A stretch of 64,000 nt of DNA from Leuctra nigra (taxonomy: Eukaryota > Arthropoda > Insecta > Plecoptera > Leuctridae): NCBI GenBank assembly GCA_934045905.1, contig OW203770.1, forward strand, positions 5,518,001-5,582,000. Direction: 5' to 3'. This document shows positions 23,728-35,820 of the stretch, piece by piece. The notes below the pieces were generated by a model. That model had not been told where the DNA came from. It saw nothing but the letters and a program-made list of their open reading frames with translations, and made no database searches. The stretch's first letter is position 1; every line of letters starts with the position of its first letter. A program made the translations under genes and the position numbers.

Positions 23728-24329
23728 AGGACTTGATGAATTGCGCGGGAATGGAGCTTAGGAGAACGGTGCAGTTGGCAGCATTGTTTAGCATGGCTCT
23801 TCCTGAGTACAACTGATTTGTCAGATTCCCGATAACCTTCTTTATTGTAAAGTTACAGCTATTACAGCTATTCTGCCGTACCAACCATAAAGCCCCCAAG
23901 TGACATTTTTGAAAATATGGAGTTATTGGTATCGTTGGAATCAGCAAATCATTTCCTATCTATAATGTGCTCGTTAAGAAAGCCCTAAGTCAACTTTCAA
24001 TGGGTCAACTCAAAACATGGTTTGAAGTTGTGGGTGTTATCGAAAAATGCCGTCAGTACACAGGTAAAAGCACCCAAGTGACTAATAGCATAGAGCTACT
24101 ATGGGTAGATGTGGCTTTTTAAGCGAGTACCGACACCAGAAAAATCAGGTCGATGCATTTTGACCAAGTATCTAAAATTGAAACGGTCGATAACAATACT
24201 CCAGTAAAAAGCCCTAAGTGCCAAAAAAAGGTTAAGGGTTGAAAAAATCCTATTTTTCGTCATATTCAGATAAAGCACTAAATTTCGTGTCACCTAGCAC
24301 TTGAAAAAAATACTAAAAGTTAATTTTAA

Positions 24330-24696
24330 TGGGCTGTGCATAAAGGACGTCACGCTTCAGGGGGAGAGGGGGGGTACACCAGTATGGGACACAGTGCGAC
24401 TGGGGGAGGGGGGGGTACTGGAGGCAGCAGGACGTCACGGTTTGATATAGGTATTTCCAAGCATTTTATATTTCAGATGATATGTCGGGACCGGAAATTT
24501 CGCTAAAAACGAGAAATTCTGATACATTTTTCAGTCAAAAATATTCTATTTAAGGGGGGGGGGGGGGGGTAGAGATAGATTTGTGACGTTGTGTTATGGG
24601 GAAGGGGTCTCGAAAAGTTTGACACAACGTGACAGGGGGGAGGAGGGGGTGTCAAAATATCCCATTTTTAGCGTGACGTTCTTTATGCACAGCCCC
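24330..24696. mobile_element. PIF/Harbinger-like MITE, TAA target duplication, copy 1
   Basis: Same ends as 35821-36016 (GGGCTGTGCATAAAGGACGT / CTTTATGCACAGCCCC), with a 3-bp TAA flank and a longer, G-rich interior. Nested in the mariner-like element 23562-25270. Confidence 0.8.
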
Positions 24697-25294
24697 TAAG
24701 GCGTGGCAGAGATTGAAACACGTTTTGTCAATTTTCTCGGAACAAGGTTTGTGTCACTTCACTTGGGTGCTTTATGGTTGGTAGGGCAGTATAACCATTG
24801 ATTATCAAGTACTGTTTTGATAGTCAATGGTATAACCAAAGATTGGTGTTTTTTTTTCTCGGTCAAAAGTCTCGAACAAACTTTTCAGCCACTCATCTCA
24901 TCGGCAACTTTCAGTTAAAATCATTTGACATGGTTTGTCAGCAACTTATTGAAATGGCAAAATGACGACGAAATCTTTTTGAAACGTGTCATTACCGGAG
25001 AAGAGACGTCCCCCAAACCCCCAAACTGAAGAGACCCTCTGAAGAGACCTTCGTTTTGATAAATTTCACAAATTATCACAAAATTGCCAAACACAAAAAT
25101 CTTGTTCCACGATAACAGCTGTAACTTCACAATTAAGAAAGTTATCGGGAATCTGAAAAACAGTTGTTCTCAGGAAGAGTTATGCTAAACAATGCTGCCA
25201 ACCGCGCCGTTCTCCTACGCCCCATTGCCACGCAATTCATACAGTCCTGGAACTTTTTGATCACCCCATGTAACATTAGAACAGTTGTCAAAGT

Positions 25295-25640
25295 TTTTTG
25301 AGCGAGCGACTCCTTTTGGATCTTTTGGCACGGACCTCTGTTTTTATCGTGTGTTTTTTTCTGTAACTGCCGGTATACAGGTCTGCACAGTTTTTCTTCA
25401 ATCGAGCTGAAATTTTGCACACATGTAAGGACCATCTCTGGGCTTTGCAGACCCTAATATTTTTGAAATTCGCTGTTTGGTTCAAATAAAAAAATCTTCT
25501 GATTTGTTGGTCCGATCAATTTGAAATGTTGCCAGTCATTGCGACCTATACATTGTCTCAAATCATACAAAGTTTCAGCCAAATCCTCCAATTCAATTGG
25601 TTAGGGTTTCAATAAACTAATTTTTAAAAGTCAAACTAAA
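25295..25640 (+). mobile_element. Helitron-like element, 5' part
   Basis: TGAGCGAGCGACTCC then CGATCGAGCTGAAATTTTGC, ACATGTAAGGACC and TTTCAGCCAAATCCTCC, as in sister copies. The 3' hairpin is absent. Confidence 0.5.
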
Positions 25641-26164
25641 TTGGGATGCCAATTTTTGTTTAAATTAAATGTAATTTACTTTCCAGCTTTGCATTCTATT
25701 AGTACGAAAAGTTAACTTAATTTTTGCGTGACCCGTGGTCTAAAACTTAGCAAATAAATCTGTTATAATTTACAATTATATAATACATTTGCGTGATGAT
25801 TACTTCTTTCTATGCCATTAAATATACAACTGTTGTATAAACATAACTTAGGAAAACGCTTCCGTGTAAGCTGAATTTGACAATATATCCGAGAACGCAT
25901 AAAATGTAAAACACACAGACGGTACACAGACTTTTAACGACAGATTACTCTGAAAATTTACAAAAACACCTAAAATGTTTGTCCATGACCATGCAAAATT
26001 TGAATGATATGTCAAGCGTCCAGTTTTCATTTCAAAAAAACACAGGATCATGTTCAAGCACTTATCACGAGATTACTTGGATTTACAATATATACCTACC
26101 TAAGTACCTATGTGTGCAAAATTGCAGGCCGAGGTATTCGTGCAAATATATCAAAGTTGTTTCT

Positions 26165-26350
26165 ACCACAATTAACTGTGCATTATTTTAGCGTCGCACT
26201 TTTCTGCAACTATGCTAATGGCGGCGGATGAATGATTATTATGATTTGGAGATGATGAAGAATAGTCCTAAGGATATACGGTGGGATGGAGGTGGTCGTG
26301 GCATATTAGTATGGATATGGAACCTTCCCATCATTTGCCTCTTGAAACAA
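26165..26350 (-). mobile_element. Truncated tRNA-SINE body
   Basis: The minus strand matches the body and tail of the SINE at 56330-56612 (GGCAAATGATGGGAAGG, ATGCCACGACC, GCCGCCATTAGC, GTGCGACG). The tRNA head is absent. Confidence 0.65.
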
Positions 26351-26462
26351 CGAAATAATTCAGTAATTGAGCCATCATACTGATCGTTATTAAAATAAGA
26401 AGTGTAAATAAGAACGTATAATAATGTTTAGATTAGGAAAGTTAAGATTTACCTGAACATTA

Positions 26463-26815
26463 GGATTATTGAGCGAGCGACTCCTTTTGGTTCTTATGGC
26501 ACGTCTCTGTTTTTTTCTCTTTTTTCTGTTACTGCCGGTATACAAGTCACAGTTTTTCTTCGATCGAGCTGAAATTTTGCACACATGTACGGACTATCTC
26601 TGGGCATTGCAGACCATTTTTTTAAATCCACTGATTGGTTCAATTTTTTTTTTAAATCTTCCGATTGGTTGGTCCGATTAGTTTGAAATTTTGCCAAGTC
26701 ATTGCAACCTACATTATCTCAAATCCTACAAAGTTTCAGCTAAATTCTTCAATTGGTTTAAGTTTAAATAATATTTTCCGATTGGTCGAAAATGAAAATG
26801 TTCCGATTAGGTAAG
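26463..26815 (+). mobile_element. Helitron-like element, 5' part
   Basis: TGAGCGAGCGACTCCTTTTGG, CGATCGAGCTGAAATTTTGC and TTTCAGCTAAATTCTTCAA match 25295-25640. It runs into composite copy 4. Confidence 0.5.
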
Positions 26816-27491
26816 GTAAGTTTAAATCCCCATAAAAAACACTCCGTGTAAAAATGCCAGCCAAGTCTCTTCAACTATAAAAAATAGAAGAAATCAAAAA
26901 ATTCAGCACTGAAAAGAAGTGATATCAAAAAAGGAGCCAAGTCAACGAATTTTCAAAAATTTAATCGTACCATTGAAATAAAAATATAACCCACCGAGAA
27001 ATACTTAAAAAAAGGACTTGGCGCATCGTTTTTTTAAAGACACTTTTAAATTCATAAGCTTATGCCACTCACATACTACGTCGTTTAGAAATTTCTAGAA
27101 AAATTGGGACAAAACTGTCAAATTAAATATTAAACATTCCGTGAAATATTTTCAATTTTAATATAAGTACGCAAAGAAATATTTTGCATTTGTCTTACAA
27201 TCAATAAATACAGAACAATTATGTTTGTGATTGGTAGGTAGTTTTGTGGTACATCATCATACCTAATGAACTATCATACTCAGAACCTTCTCGTCGTGTA
27301 ATTAATTGTTATTAATTAACATTTTATACCAATTATGTCCAATTTTTCAATACTGTGCATTTAAACAAGTAATTTACTTAACAGAGGCATTCTAGGAATG
27401 TCATTGGTTGTTGCCATGACAATACAGTCCTAATAAACCGTTTAAAAGTTAGTAGAGTATTGAAAGACTGGTCCTAAAGGTCCTAAATTAC

Positions 27492-28105
27492 CAGTGTTGT
27501 GAAGTAACATGATACAAAGTAACATGTTACTGGTAACATGCTACTTTTTTCAAGTAAAAGTAACTGTAACATGTTACTTTAAAAATAAAGTAATTGTAAT
27601 TGTATTCAGTTACTTTCTTTATTGAAAATTGTAACTGTAACTTTTATCCCGTTACAATTTTGAGTAACTTTACTGAAATGTAGCATGTTACATTTAATCC
27701 CTCATTGAATAATGTAAAATGTCCGATTCCTTAGAAAATGGTAAAATTCAACCCTCTAGAAGGCATAAAATGACAAAAATTTAAAAAAAGCTGCTGGACT
27801 GGACTTTTTTCTTGTCCTGCCAGCCCTGTTCACTATCGTCAGTTATCAATCACAACGTAATTCAATCCCTTCAAATGTAAAAAAATTCAAGGAAAAATGC
27901 TTCCAAATTGAAAGTAACTGTGAAAGTAACTGCTGTCAATATGAAAGTAACTGTAACTTAACACTGATACTTTTCGTTCGAAAAGTAACTGTATCGGTGT
28001 TACTTTTGAAACCCCTGTAACTGTAGCTGTAACACTGTTAGAATTTTGAGCAAGTAACTGTAACTGTAACACTGCTACATTTTGAAAGTAACTTTGACAA
28101 CACTG
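27492..28105. mobile_element. hAT-type MITE with perfect 8-bp target duplication, GTAAC-rich
   Basis: CAGTGTTGTGAAGTAAC and GTAACTTTGACAACACTG ends, flanked by TAAATTAC at 27484-27491 and 28106-28113. The interior is dominated by degenerate GTAACTGTAAC repeats. Nested in the stem-loop part of the composite copy at 26828-28733. Confidence 0.88.
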
Positions 28106-28144
28106 TAAATTACGCAACGTGTTACTTTAGATTGTTAGTTGATT

Positions 28145-28290
28145 ATTTGAGCTCAGTGCACTAGTCTCTTAATTTGCACTCCAGAGGCCCGAGTTACATA
28201 TCCCATTGACGGCCTTCTTGTAATGAGCACTTTCGTGGCTTCCCTCAGTCAAGATGGAATGTTGAGGTCTTCCTAATGACCCTAGAAATA
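28145..28290 (+). mobile_element. Degenerate tRNA-SINE head
   Basis: GAGCTCAGTGCACTAGTC, CCAGAGGCCCGAGTT and TTTCGTGGCTTCCCTCAGTC match the head and upper body of the tRNA-SINE. The B box is damaged. Confidence 0.55.
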
Positions 28291-29372
28291 GTGGTAATAT
28301 ACGAATATAATAGGCCACTTTCGTGTCAAACAAACCATCTGCAATTATATTTCTTCAACGACATCACCAATAAACCTGTCTTCTTAATATTGACATTAAG
28401 TGTAATAGTAATAGTGTAATAGTGTAGATAAGTGTTATAGGTATTGTGAAAGGTAGTTTGATTAATCGATAATGAATGTGATTGACCCAGGAAAAGAATT
28501 CTTCCTACTTTTAGGAAGTGTCTTTAAAAAAACGATGCGCCAAGTCCTTTTTTTAAGTATTTCTCGGTGGGTTATATTTTTATTTCAATGGTACGATTAA
28601 ATTTTTGAAAATTCGTTGACTTGGCTCCTTTTTTGATATCACTTCTTTTCAGTGCTGAATTTTTTGATTTCTTCTATTTTTTATAGTTGAAGAGACTTGG
28701 CTGGCATTTTTACACGGAGTGTTTTTTATGGGGATATCACTAATTTTTTTAGTTTATTTACACAACTAGTAACACATATCAGAGCAATAATGACTAATTC
28801 CTTTAAAAAAATACGCCATTTCCGAATTGGTTAGTAAGAAAAATTGTGTGTGGTTCTAAATATAAGCTGAAAGAGATATTCCATGAAGAATTGCGAAAGC
28901 ATCGTTCCAATAGGTCCAGCCGTTTTCGAGATATGGCATCACTTCCGGTTTTCAAAATGGCGGCTGAAAGCTCTTACACATTGTATTAATTTGTATATAA
29001 ATACTAATATTTCATTATAAGACTTCTGAATATGTAGTTGGTTTTTATATAAAGGGAAGTGAATTTAGGCAGATTTCGCTTAACTATGACGTCATTTCCG
29101 GTTTCAGTAATGAGAAAACTTAAATTTAACTACTGTTATTTCATATAGAGGACCGTCTGAATCGATTGGCGCAAATTTCGTTCCGATCGGTTAAGCCGTT
29201 TTTGAGATATGACGTCACTTCCGGTTTCAAAATGGCGGCACAAAAAATTTATAAGGGCAAGGTATCATCAGGCAGACGAGCTTTATATGTGGTGAAAATT
29301 TAGGGTCAATCGACCCTGCCGTTTAGCCTGTGGCGGAGACCGCGGAATTATTGGAAGATGAATTATAATCAT

Positions 29373-30702
29373 CTAGTGGAGCGGTCGCTCCACCCAGCCA
29401 AGTCGTACTGTACACTCACACTCACTCAACATACCGTTACTGCCTAATAAACTGAGGAGCAGACCAAACACTTTTACTGTAAGCAACAACATGGCATTTT
29501 CGGCCTACTGGATCTTAAAATTGGAAAATCTCACATTGTTGCGAAATATCTTAATTTCGAGCTATGGCCCACCCAACCCCATAAACCAAATTTGAGAACA
29601 ACAGGTTATGCCATTTGCGAGCTAGAGGGCCGTGAAAACAGTGAAATTGCATCCCTTTTAAAACCTATCTCCATCTGATGATGATGATGATGATATCAGG
29701 AAACGTCGCTGTCACCGCCACAGCCTAAACGGCTGAACCGGTCGATCTAAAATTTTTACCACATGTGCACTTTTGGCGTCTGAGGTGCCTTTTTATAAAA
29801 CCAACCGGCAGCCGCCATTTTGAAACCGGAAGTGACGTCATATCTCAAAAACGGCTTGGCCGATCGGAATGAATCTAGCGCCAAATAATTCAGACGGTCA
29901 TCTATATGGAATACCAATAGCTGAAGTAGAAATGTACTATTACCGAAACCGGAAATGACGTCATAAATATGAATAATCATACTTTAATGACTTCTTACTA
30001 CTATAAATACTTATTCAGAAGGCTTATAATGATACACAACATTTATAGAAATAAATTCTAGGTGGCAGTAATTTCAGCCGCCATTTTGAAAACCTGGAGT
30101 GATGCCATAACTCGAAAACGGCTGGACCGATGGGAACGATGCTTTCGCAATTCTTCATGGTATATCACTTTAAGCGTGTATTTAGCACCAAACACAATTT
30201 TCCGTAGTAACCAATTCAGAAATGGCGTATTTTTTTAAAGGAATTAAAAAAATATGTCTCCGATATGTGTTACAAGTTTAGTAAATAAACTAAAAAAATT
30301 AGTGATATCCCCATAAAAAACACTCCGTGTAAAAAACCCAGCCAAGTCTCTTCAACTATAAAAAAATATAAATAATCTAAAAATTCAGCACTGAAAAGTA
30401 GTGATATCAAAAAATGGGCTAAGTCAAAACTTAATTTTAAAAACCAAAATATACTTGGCGCATCGTTTTTTAGGGCATTATAGGTATATTATATATATTT
30501 AGGTATATTTAACTTTTGGCATGCTTCTGTACTATTTATATACACGATGCGCCAAGTATATTTTGGTTTTTAAAATTAAGTTTTGACTTGGCCCATTTTT
30601 TGATATCACTACTTTTCAGTGCTGAATTTTTAGATTATTTATATATTTTTTATAGTTGAAGAGACTTGGCTGGGTTTTTTACACGGAGTGTTTTTTATGG
30701 GG
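29373..30702 (+). mobile_element. Composite repeat copy 5, full-length (1.33 kb)
   Basis: Head palindrome at 29373, arm with CACATGTGCACTTTTGGCG and GGAAGTGACGTCATATCTC (29828), foldback 30309-30702 ending TTTTTTATGGGG. Same order and size as copy 2. Confidence 0.85.
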
Positions 30703-31876
30703 ATCAGTATTACATTATGAAATTCAATAAAACTAGTGGAGTAACTCTTTCATTTGATGTATCAAATGAAAGCTTTTACGTGTAGTAATACAATCAATAC
30801 GAACATCAAAAACAGGTTAACCCTCCCCTTTATTTGAGTAAATACTCAAATAAAAGGGAGTTAGAAACAGGGTTGGAAGAAACTCGTGTTTTTTCAAAAT
30901 CAATTTGCCCAGTGGGTTTTTTGAGTGGGGTTTTTCGTTTTTTCTTCTTTTTCAGATTATGTTTATTTTGGAATGTAATTTTTGGAATTATTAAGTGATT
31001 TTGGATGGAATGTGTTCTGACGGAGTGGGATTCCTTGGTACATTGGATCAGGGACTTCCCCCATTCATAACCTTATGAATATTTAAATAATATCGATGTA
31101 TAATTCACTTTATTTTATCAATTTGAGAAGTGTTTGAAATTGAAATAATAATTGGTTAAATATCTTAACTTTGATTAATTTTCATGATTTTTTTGAAAAG
31201 ACCCACTTTTGGTTTAAAAAAAACACGGGTTTTTTCAAAACGGGAGAGAAGAAATTCACATGAGCTTTCTGAGAAAAATCTACGCATGAGAAAAAATCAT
31301 ACTGCATGAGAAATTAATTAAAATCCAGAGCGTTCCAGATAATTTCTGAATTGGTCTATTTGAAGCTCGAAGTCTTCCTCTATTTGTTTTTTTTTCTGCT
31401 TTTTATGTAAAAAACAGAAACTGTCGAAGCTGTGACATTACCAATTAAATAAAACTACCTAGGTAGATACATGATGAAGTATCCCAATCAAGACGAATTT
31501 GATTATTAATTATTTACCATTATTCTTATTATTTGGAGCGTGTAATCCTTCTCATTGTAATTGAGGATATGAGGGGAGGAGGGTGGGGGGATGACACTTA
31601 GTACAGTCACTAGTACAGTTCGCACTATTTTGTATAGGCCACTATTGCTTATTTTTTATTTAATAGTGAAATACAAACCAATTAGGTACATAGGTAGGTA
31701 GGTAGGTTTAGTTATACTTATGTGGTCTCCAATGGATTAAATATTGGGCACACATAATAATATTGTAAAATCTGCACCAATGCCCCCCCCCCCCCCCCCC
31801 CCTCATCTGAATAAAACTTAGTTCAAACACGTACCTCGAATATCACGTGCAGCAGACCAATCATCGTCTCGTAGGC

Positions 31877-31969
31877 TCAACCGTGACAAGTACAAGTCTT
31901 CAGCCATTCGCCGTCGATGTTGTTGGTCTCAGAACCAGGGATCTCGTAGCATTGGTCTTGTAACGACAA
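31877..31969 (-). CDS. Candidate terminal exon of a small Cys-containing peptide
   Basis: After an acceptor-like CCACAG, 31 codons read LSLQDQCYEIPGSETNNIDG then EWLKTCTCHG and a stop. The pattern C-Y-E-x-P-G-S..W..CTC looks like the end of a small secreted disulfide protein, but I cannot name a family. A diverged second copy lies at 32014-32074. No upstream exon is identified. Might be a repeat-borne gene fragment. Function unknown. Confidence 0.3.
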   Translation of the reverse strand: MSLQDQCYEIPGSETNNIDGEWLKTCTCHG

Positions 31970-32013
31970 CTGTGGCACGTACAATTTCGGTGACCAGCCT
32001 ATGATGTTTTGTT

Positions 32014-32074
32014 TCATTCACAGCTGATGTTGTTGGTCCCGGAACCACGGACCTCGTAGCATGTCTCATAATCT
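32014..32074 (-). pseudogene. Diverged duplicate of the Cys-containing exon
   Basis: After CTCTTGCAG the strand reads TCYEVRGSGTNNISCE and a stop, matching CYEIPGSETNNIDGE of the neighbouring candidate exon but ending earlier. Either an alternative terminal exon or a decayed duplicate. Confidence 0.3.
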
Positions 32075-32375
32075 CTGCAAGAGCATGTAAAATTGCAATG
32101 ACGTGTCGTGTTTAAACAAAAGTAAATTATATTATTGAAGAATGAAGATGGAGTAGTTAGTATAGAGGGTGAAGAGAAGTCAGCCAAATCCCCATGTTGG
32201 TATACGGGAAACAGCTAGTAATACTAGGAACTATTGGAAGTGGAACGTTCTACTAGTAGGTACCTATTCAACATAATAGCCAATAGGTCTTAAATAATCA
32301 TTGACCTAATAACGGTTTAATTTCTAATTATTGATAAATGAAAATGGAATGTATAATTGCTAGAGAAGCTGAAAT

Positions 32376-32520
32376 ACTAGAAAACGCTCTGTGTAACGCG
32401 TTGATGAGAGAATACGGATACGCACAACACCAGCTCGAACCGAAATTATGTCTATCGATGTCATTAAATTTAATTTCTTGAATTTTGTCACAGACTTGTA
32501 TAAAAGTCAAAAAAATTCCT
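32376..32520 (-). mobile_element. Helitron-like 3' end
   Basis: The minus strand ends CATCAACGCGTTACACAGAG, CGTTTTCTAGT: the same terminal hairpin and CTRRT-type end. Confidence 0.5.
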
Positions 32521-32559
32521 AAATCCCAATTTACACGGAGCAATTTGACGTCTCATATG

Positions 32560-34145
32560 ACTTGTTATAAAACCAACCGGAAGCCGCCATTTTGAAACCG
32601 GAAGTGACATCATATCTCAATAACGGCTAAATAGATTTCAACGAAACCAGCGCAAAACAATTTAGACGGTCAACTTTATGTATTATCATCAATAATATTT
32701 GCAGTTTCTCATACCTAAACCGGAAATGACGTCACACATTTTAATAATCTCACAAATTTTTATTTTGATGCAATAAATATACTATTTGAGACAGCTTATA
32801 AAATTATAATCATGTTTCAAATATACTTCAAGGGGTCAGAGATTTCAGCCGCCATTTTTAAACCGGAAGTAACGTCATATCTCAAAAACTGGTAGACAAA
32901 TCGGTATGAAACTAGCGCCAAACGATTCGGAAGGCCATCTCTATGGAATATGAACAGTACAAATAGAATTTTCCTATTTATGAGACCGGAAATGACGTCA
33001 TTCAAATGTATAAATTATTATAATTCCCTCCTATACAATAAATACATATTCAGAAAGCTTAAAATGATACACATCATTTATAGAAATAAATTCTATGTGG
33101 CATTGCAGAAAGTTCAGCAGCCATTTTGAAAACCGAAGTGTTTCCATATCTCGGAACTGGGTTGACTGATTGGAATGAAACCTTTGCTATTCTTCGTGAA
33201 AGATCATTTAAAGCAATTATTTAGGACCATACGCTGCTATTCATTAGTGGTAACGAAATTGTAAAGGGTGATGATTTTTTAAAAGAATTTAGTAATTGTT
33301 CATTTCATACCCAACGGCTGGTGTGTTGGATACCTCGGTTCTCGTTAGATCACCGAGGTTAAGCAACATTGAGCGCGGTCAGCGATTGGATGGGTGACCA
33401 TTCAACTCTGCCTTGCCAGTTGCTGCCGTTGGGCCAGAGAGACTGGGGTGTTTGGGGGTCAGTGTGACGACCTCCCTCCACCTGTTATCAGTCTCTCGAC
33501 GGCGCGGGTTGTGGAGGCTCGTGCTGTGAATGTTACACCGTCCTTCGGAAGGGACGTTAAGCCGTTGGTCCCCTTGGTATCTTTCGTCAGGAGTAGGCTA
33601 CATGCCGGTACCGGGTTTCCTCTCCTCCCTTCTCTATATTACATTCTCACTAGTGGAGCCTGGCTCTGTTGAGAATATAGACTTAATAATAATAATAATA
33701 TGTGTCACAAGTTGTTAGAATAAACTAAAAAAAGGAGTGATATCCCCATAAAAAACACTTCGTGTAAAAATACCAGCCAAGTCTCTTCAACTAAAAAAAA
33801 ATATGAAATCTAAAAATTCTGCACTGAAAAGTAGTGATATCAAAAAATTAGCCAAGTCAAAACTTTATTTGAAAATCAAAAAATACTTGGCGCATCGTTT
33901 TTTTTAGGGCATTATAGGTATACTATGTATATGTATATTTCATGTATAATTTATAATTGGCTTATACTTCCAAGCTATTTAAGTACCTACACGATGCGCC
34001 AAGTATTTTTTGATTTTTAAATAAAGTTTTGACTTGGCTAATTTTTTGATATCACTACTTTTCAGTGCAGAATTTTTAGATTTCATATTTTTTTTTAGTT
34101 GAAGAGACTTGGCTGGTATTTTTACACGAAGTGTTTTTTATGGGG
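32560..34145 (+). mobile_element. Composite repeat copy 6, head missing, SINE-interrupted
   Basis: Begins in the arm (AAACCAACCGGAAGCCGCC), with a 5S-SINE at 33310-33697, and ends with foldback 33744-34145. Confidence 0.8.
33310..33697 (+). mobile_element. 5S rRNA-derived SINE (SINE3-like)
   Basis: The first ~120 bases are a diverged 5S rRNA gene: CCAACGGC, CTCGGTTCTCGT..GATCACCGAGGTTAAGCAAC, GATTGGATGGGTGACC and a closing GTTGCTGCCGTTGG. A non-5S body with CTTCGGAAGGGACGTTAAGCC follows, then an (AAT)n tail. It interrupts a composite repeat copy whose uninterrupted form is seen at 2560-2620. Confidence 0.85.
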
Positions 34146-34365
34146 ATCCCAATTTACACGGAGCAACTTCGTATTCAACTTCTGTGCCATACTTTTGTGA
34201 CACACTTCTGTGCCACTCTTCTTGATGGAAATTAGAACATGTTTTAAATAATTATATAAACGTTGAGTTCAAGTCCTGTGACAAGAAGTTGCATCGTGTA
34301 AATACAAAATTGTATGAAAAATAGGAATGTGACACAGAAGTTGTTCGAGAAATTGTACCGTATTT
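34146..34365. mobile_element. Palindromic MITE, 'ACAACTTCTGTG' family, copy 2
   Basis: Begins CCCAATTTACACGGAGCAAC and ends CAGAAGTTGTTCGAGAAATT, GTACCGT. More diverged than copy 1. A 26-bp start fragment also sits at 32522. Confidence 0.55.
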
Positions 34366-34458
34366 ATAAATCAGCTGGTTAAAATATTGCTCCCAATAAC
34401 CACAGTTATTTAGTCTAAGCAATAACCATGCAAAGTTTTAAGTTGATCGATTCAACCT

Positions 34459-34740
34459 GCTGGGTTCCCATACTTCGCATCGAATTCGCTTCCGGTTCGC
34501 TTCGCTTTCGCAAAATGGCTACCTTTTAACAAAGGAAATCGTCCATGTTTATATTCCCATGTTCACGTGTTTCGGTTTCGTTTCGGTTTCGTCAAAGTTA
34601 AAATTGGCTCAACTTTAACGAAACCGAGACACGCGAACATGCGAATGTAAACATGGACGATTTCCTTTGTTAAAAGGTAGCCATTTTGCGAAAGCGAAGC
34701 GAGCCGGAAGCGAATTCGATGCGAAGTATGGGAACCCAGC
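34459..34740. mobile_element. 282-bp near-perfect palindromic MITE
   Basis: GCTGGGTTCCCATACTTCGC and its complement at the end. Inverted pairing continues almost to the centre (GGAAATCGTCCATGTTTA / TAAACATGGACGATTTCC). Confidence 0.9.
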
Positions 34741-35348
34741 TTTATTATGATTAAACGGTATTTTGTTAATTTTAAAAGGTCACAGGATCTCCTTCAATCA
34801 AATAGTATACCTGGGACCACTCATAATAATATGATATTAGTGTGTGTACACAATATCAGATCGAACTGTTGAACGGTCAATAATAGTTTCATATGCGTTT
34901 GAAATTTTTTGCTTTAACTCTAACTACCTTGGAAATGAAGAGTAGAAGTTGCCGTGATAAAATATTTCGAGAAATTTGACAGCCAACACGCAAAATGTCC
35001 GTAAAAATGTCAATAACTTTTGGATTTAAATACAGATTAGTCTGAAAATTTTCAAAACTACTGATAATGTAAAATGTCGGGCCCAATAATGACCATGCAA
35101 AGTCTTAAGTTGATCGGTCAAACGGTTTTAGTTTAAATTTCAAAAACACAGAAAATATGGTTTTAAATTTTAACCAATTCAAGGATTTGTCTGAAACTTT
35201 GTAAGATTGGGCACAATGTTGGTCGTAATGACTTGTCAAAATTTCAAATTGTTCGGACCAACAAATTGAAAGATATATTTTTTTAATTTGAACCAATCAC
35301 AGGATCCCTTTTACAAACGATCCCAGGGACCGCATAGATTACGTTAGT

Positions 35349-35656
35349 ACCTATACTTTGTTCCTAAGGCAGACACACTCATTGTTCTCGTTTTATGATG
35401 TATTAGTGACACTTACAATGGACCTGACCCTATCGTTAAAACCTAAAAGTGTCAAAACATACCTCATAAATACATACATACCATTGTGGAATAATATTCC
35501 ACCCCCTAAGCGAGCTAAGAGCTACAAGGTTGTAAACGACCTCGAACAAGGGATCGTGCAATAAATGGTCGAGGATACAATAAGAGCAAATGATTTTACG
35601 ATACCTTATAAAACGAGAACAATGAGTGTGTCTGCCTTAGGAACAAACTTATAGGT
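35349..35656. mobile_element. MITE, TIR ACCTATA..TTTGTTCCTAAGG
   Basis: About 45-bp inverted ends include GTTCCTAAGGCAGACACAC and ATTGTTCTCGTTTTAT; 308 bp. Inserted in the Helitron-like copy 34375-35790. Confidence 0.85.
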
Positions 35657-35820
35657 ATGTGTGCAAAGTTTCAGATCTATTGGTTGTGCGGTTTGACCTG
35701 GGCAGTGCAGGCAAAAAAACAAAATAAAACAGAGAATGTGCCATAAGAGTACCGTGGTGACGCTCGGCTACGCTCGCTCAATTATCTCGCATCTCTAATA
35801 AATTTGCTAAAACATTGTAA

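Larger units (their letters stand above)
23562..25270. mobile_element. Decayed mariner-like element with long inverted ends, two MITEs nested
   Basis: TGATCAAAAAGTTCCA plus GGACT (left, split by a MITE) matches the inverted right end (AGTCCTGGAACTTTTTGATCA, 25244-25264). TA flanks both sides. Homology continues inwards to GAACGGCGC..-type sequence and ATTCCCGATAAC. Near 24925-25010 a frameshifted reading gives QQLIEMAK then NDDEIFLKRVITGEET. This resembles the mariner transposase stretch before the second catalytic Asp; the Asp is Glu here. Not functional. Confidence 0.6.
26828..29345 (-). mobile_element. Composite repeat copy 4, foldback enlarged to 1.9 kb
   Basis: Ends CCCCATAAAAAACACTCCG (26828) and its inverse (28714-28733) enclose a long spacer that includes a hAT-type MITE. 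The ETS/CRE arm follows to ~29345 but lacks the palindromic head. It meets copy 5 almost head to head. Confidence 0.75.
34375..35790 (-). mobile_element. Helitron-like element, longest copy, MITE-interrupted
   Basis: Minus-strand head GAGATAATTGAGCGAGCG (~35770) followed by TGCCTGCACTGCCCAGG and the shared body. Interrupted by MITEs 35349-35656 and 34459-34740. The 3' terminus is lost. Confidence 0.55.

Noticed and set aside
33310..33430. Functional 5S rRNA gene
   Set aside because: Diverged from 5S consensus, no T-run terminator at the right place, and continues into a SINE body with (AAT)n tail inside another repeat.
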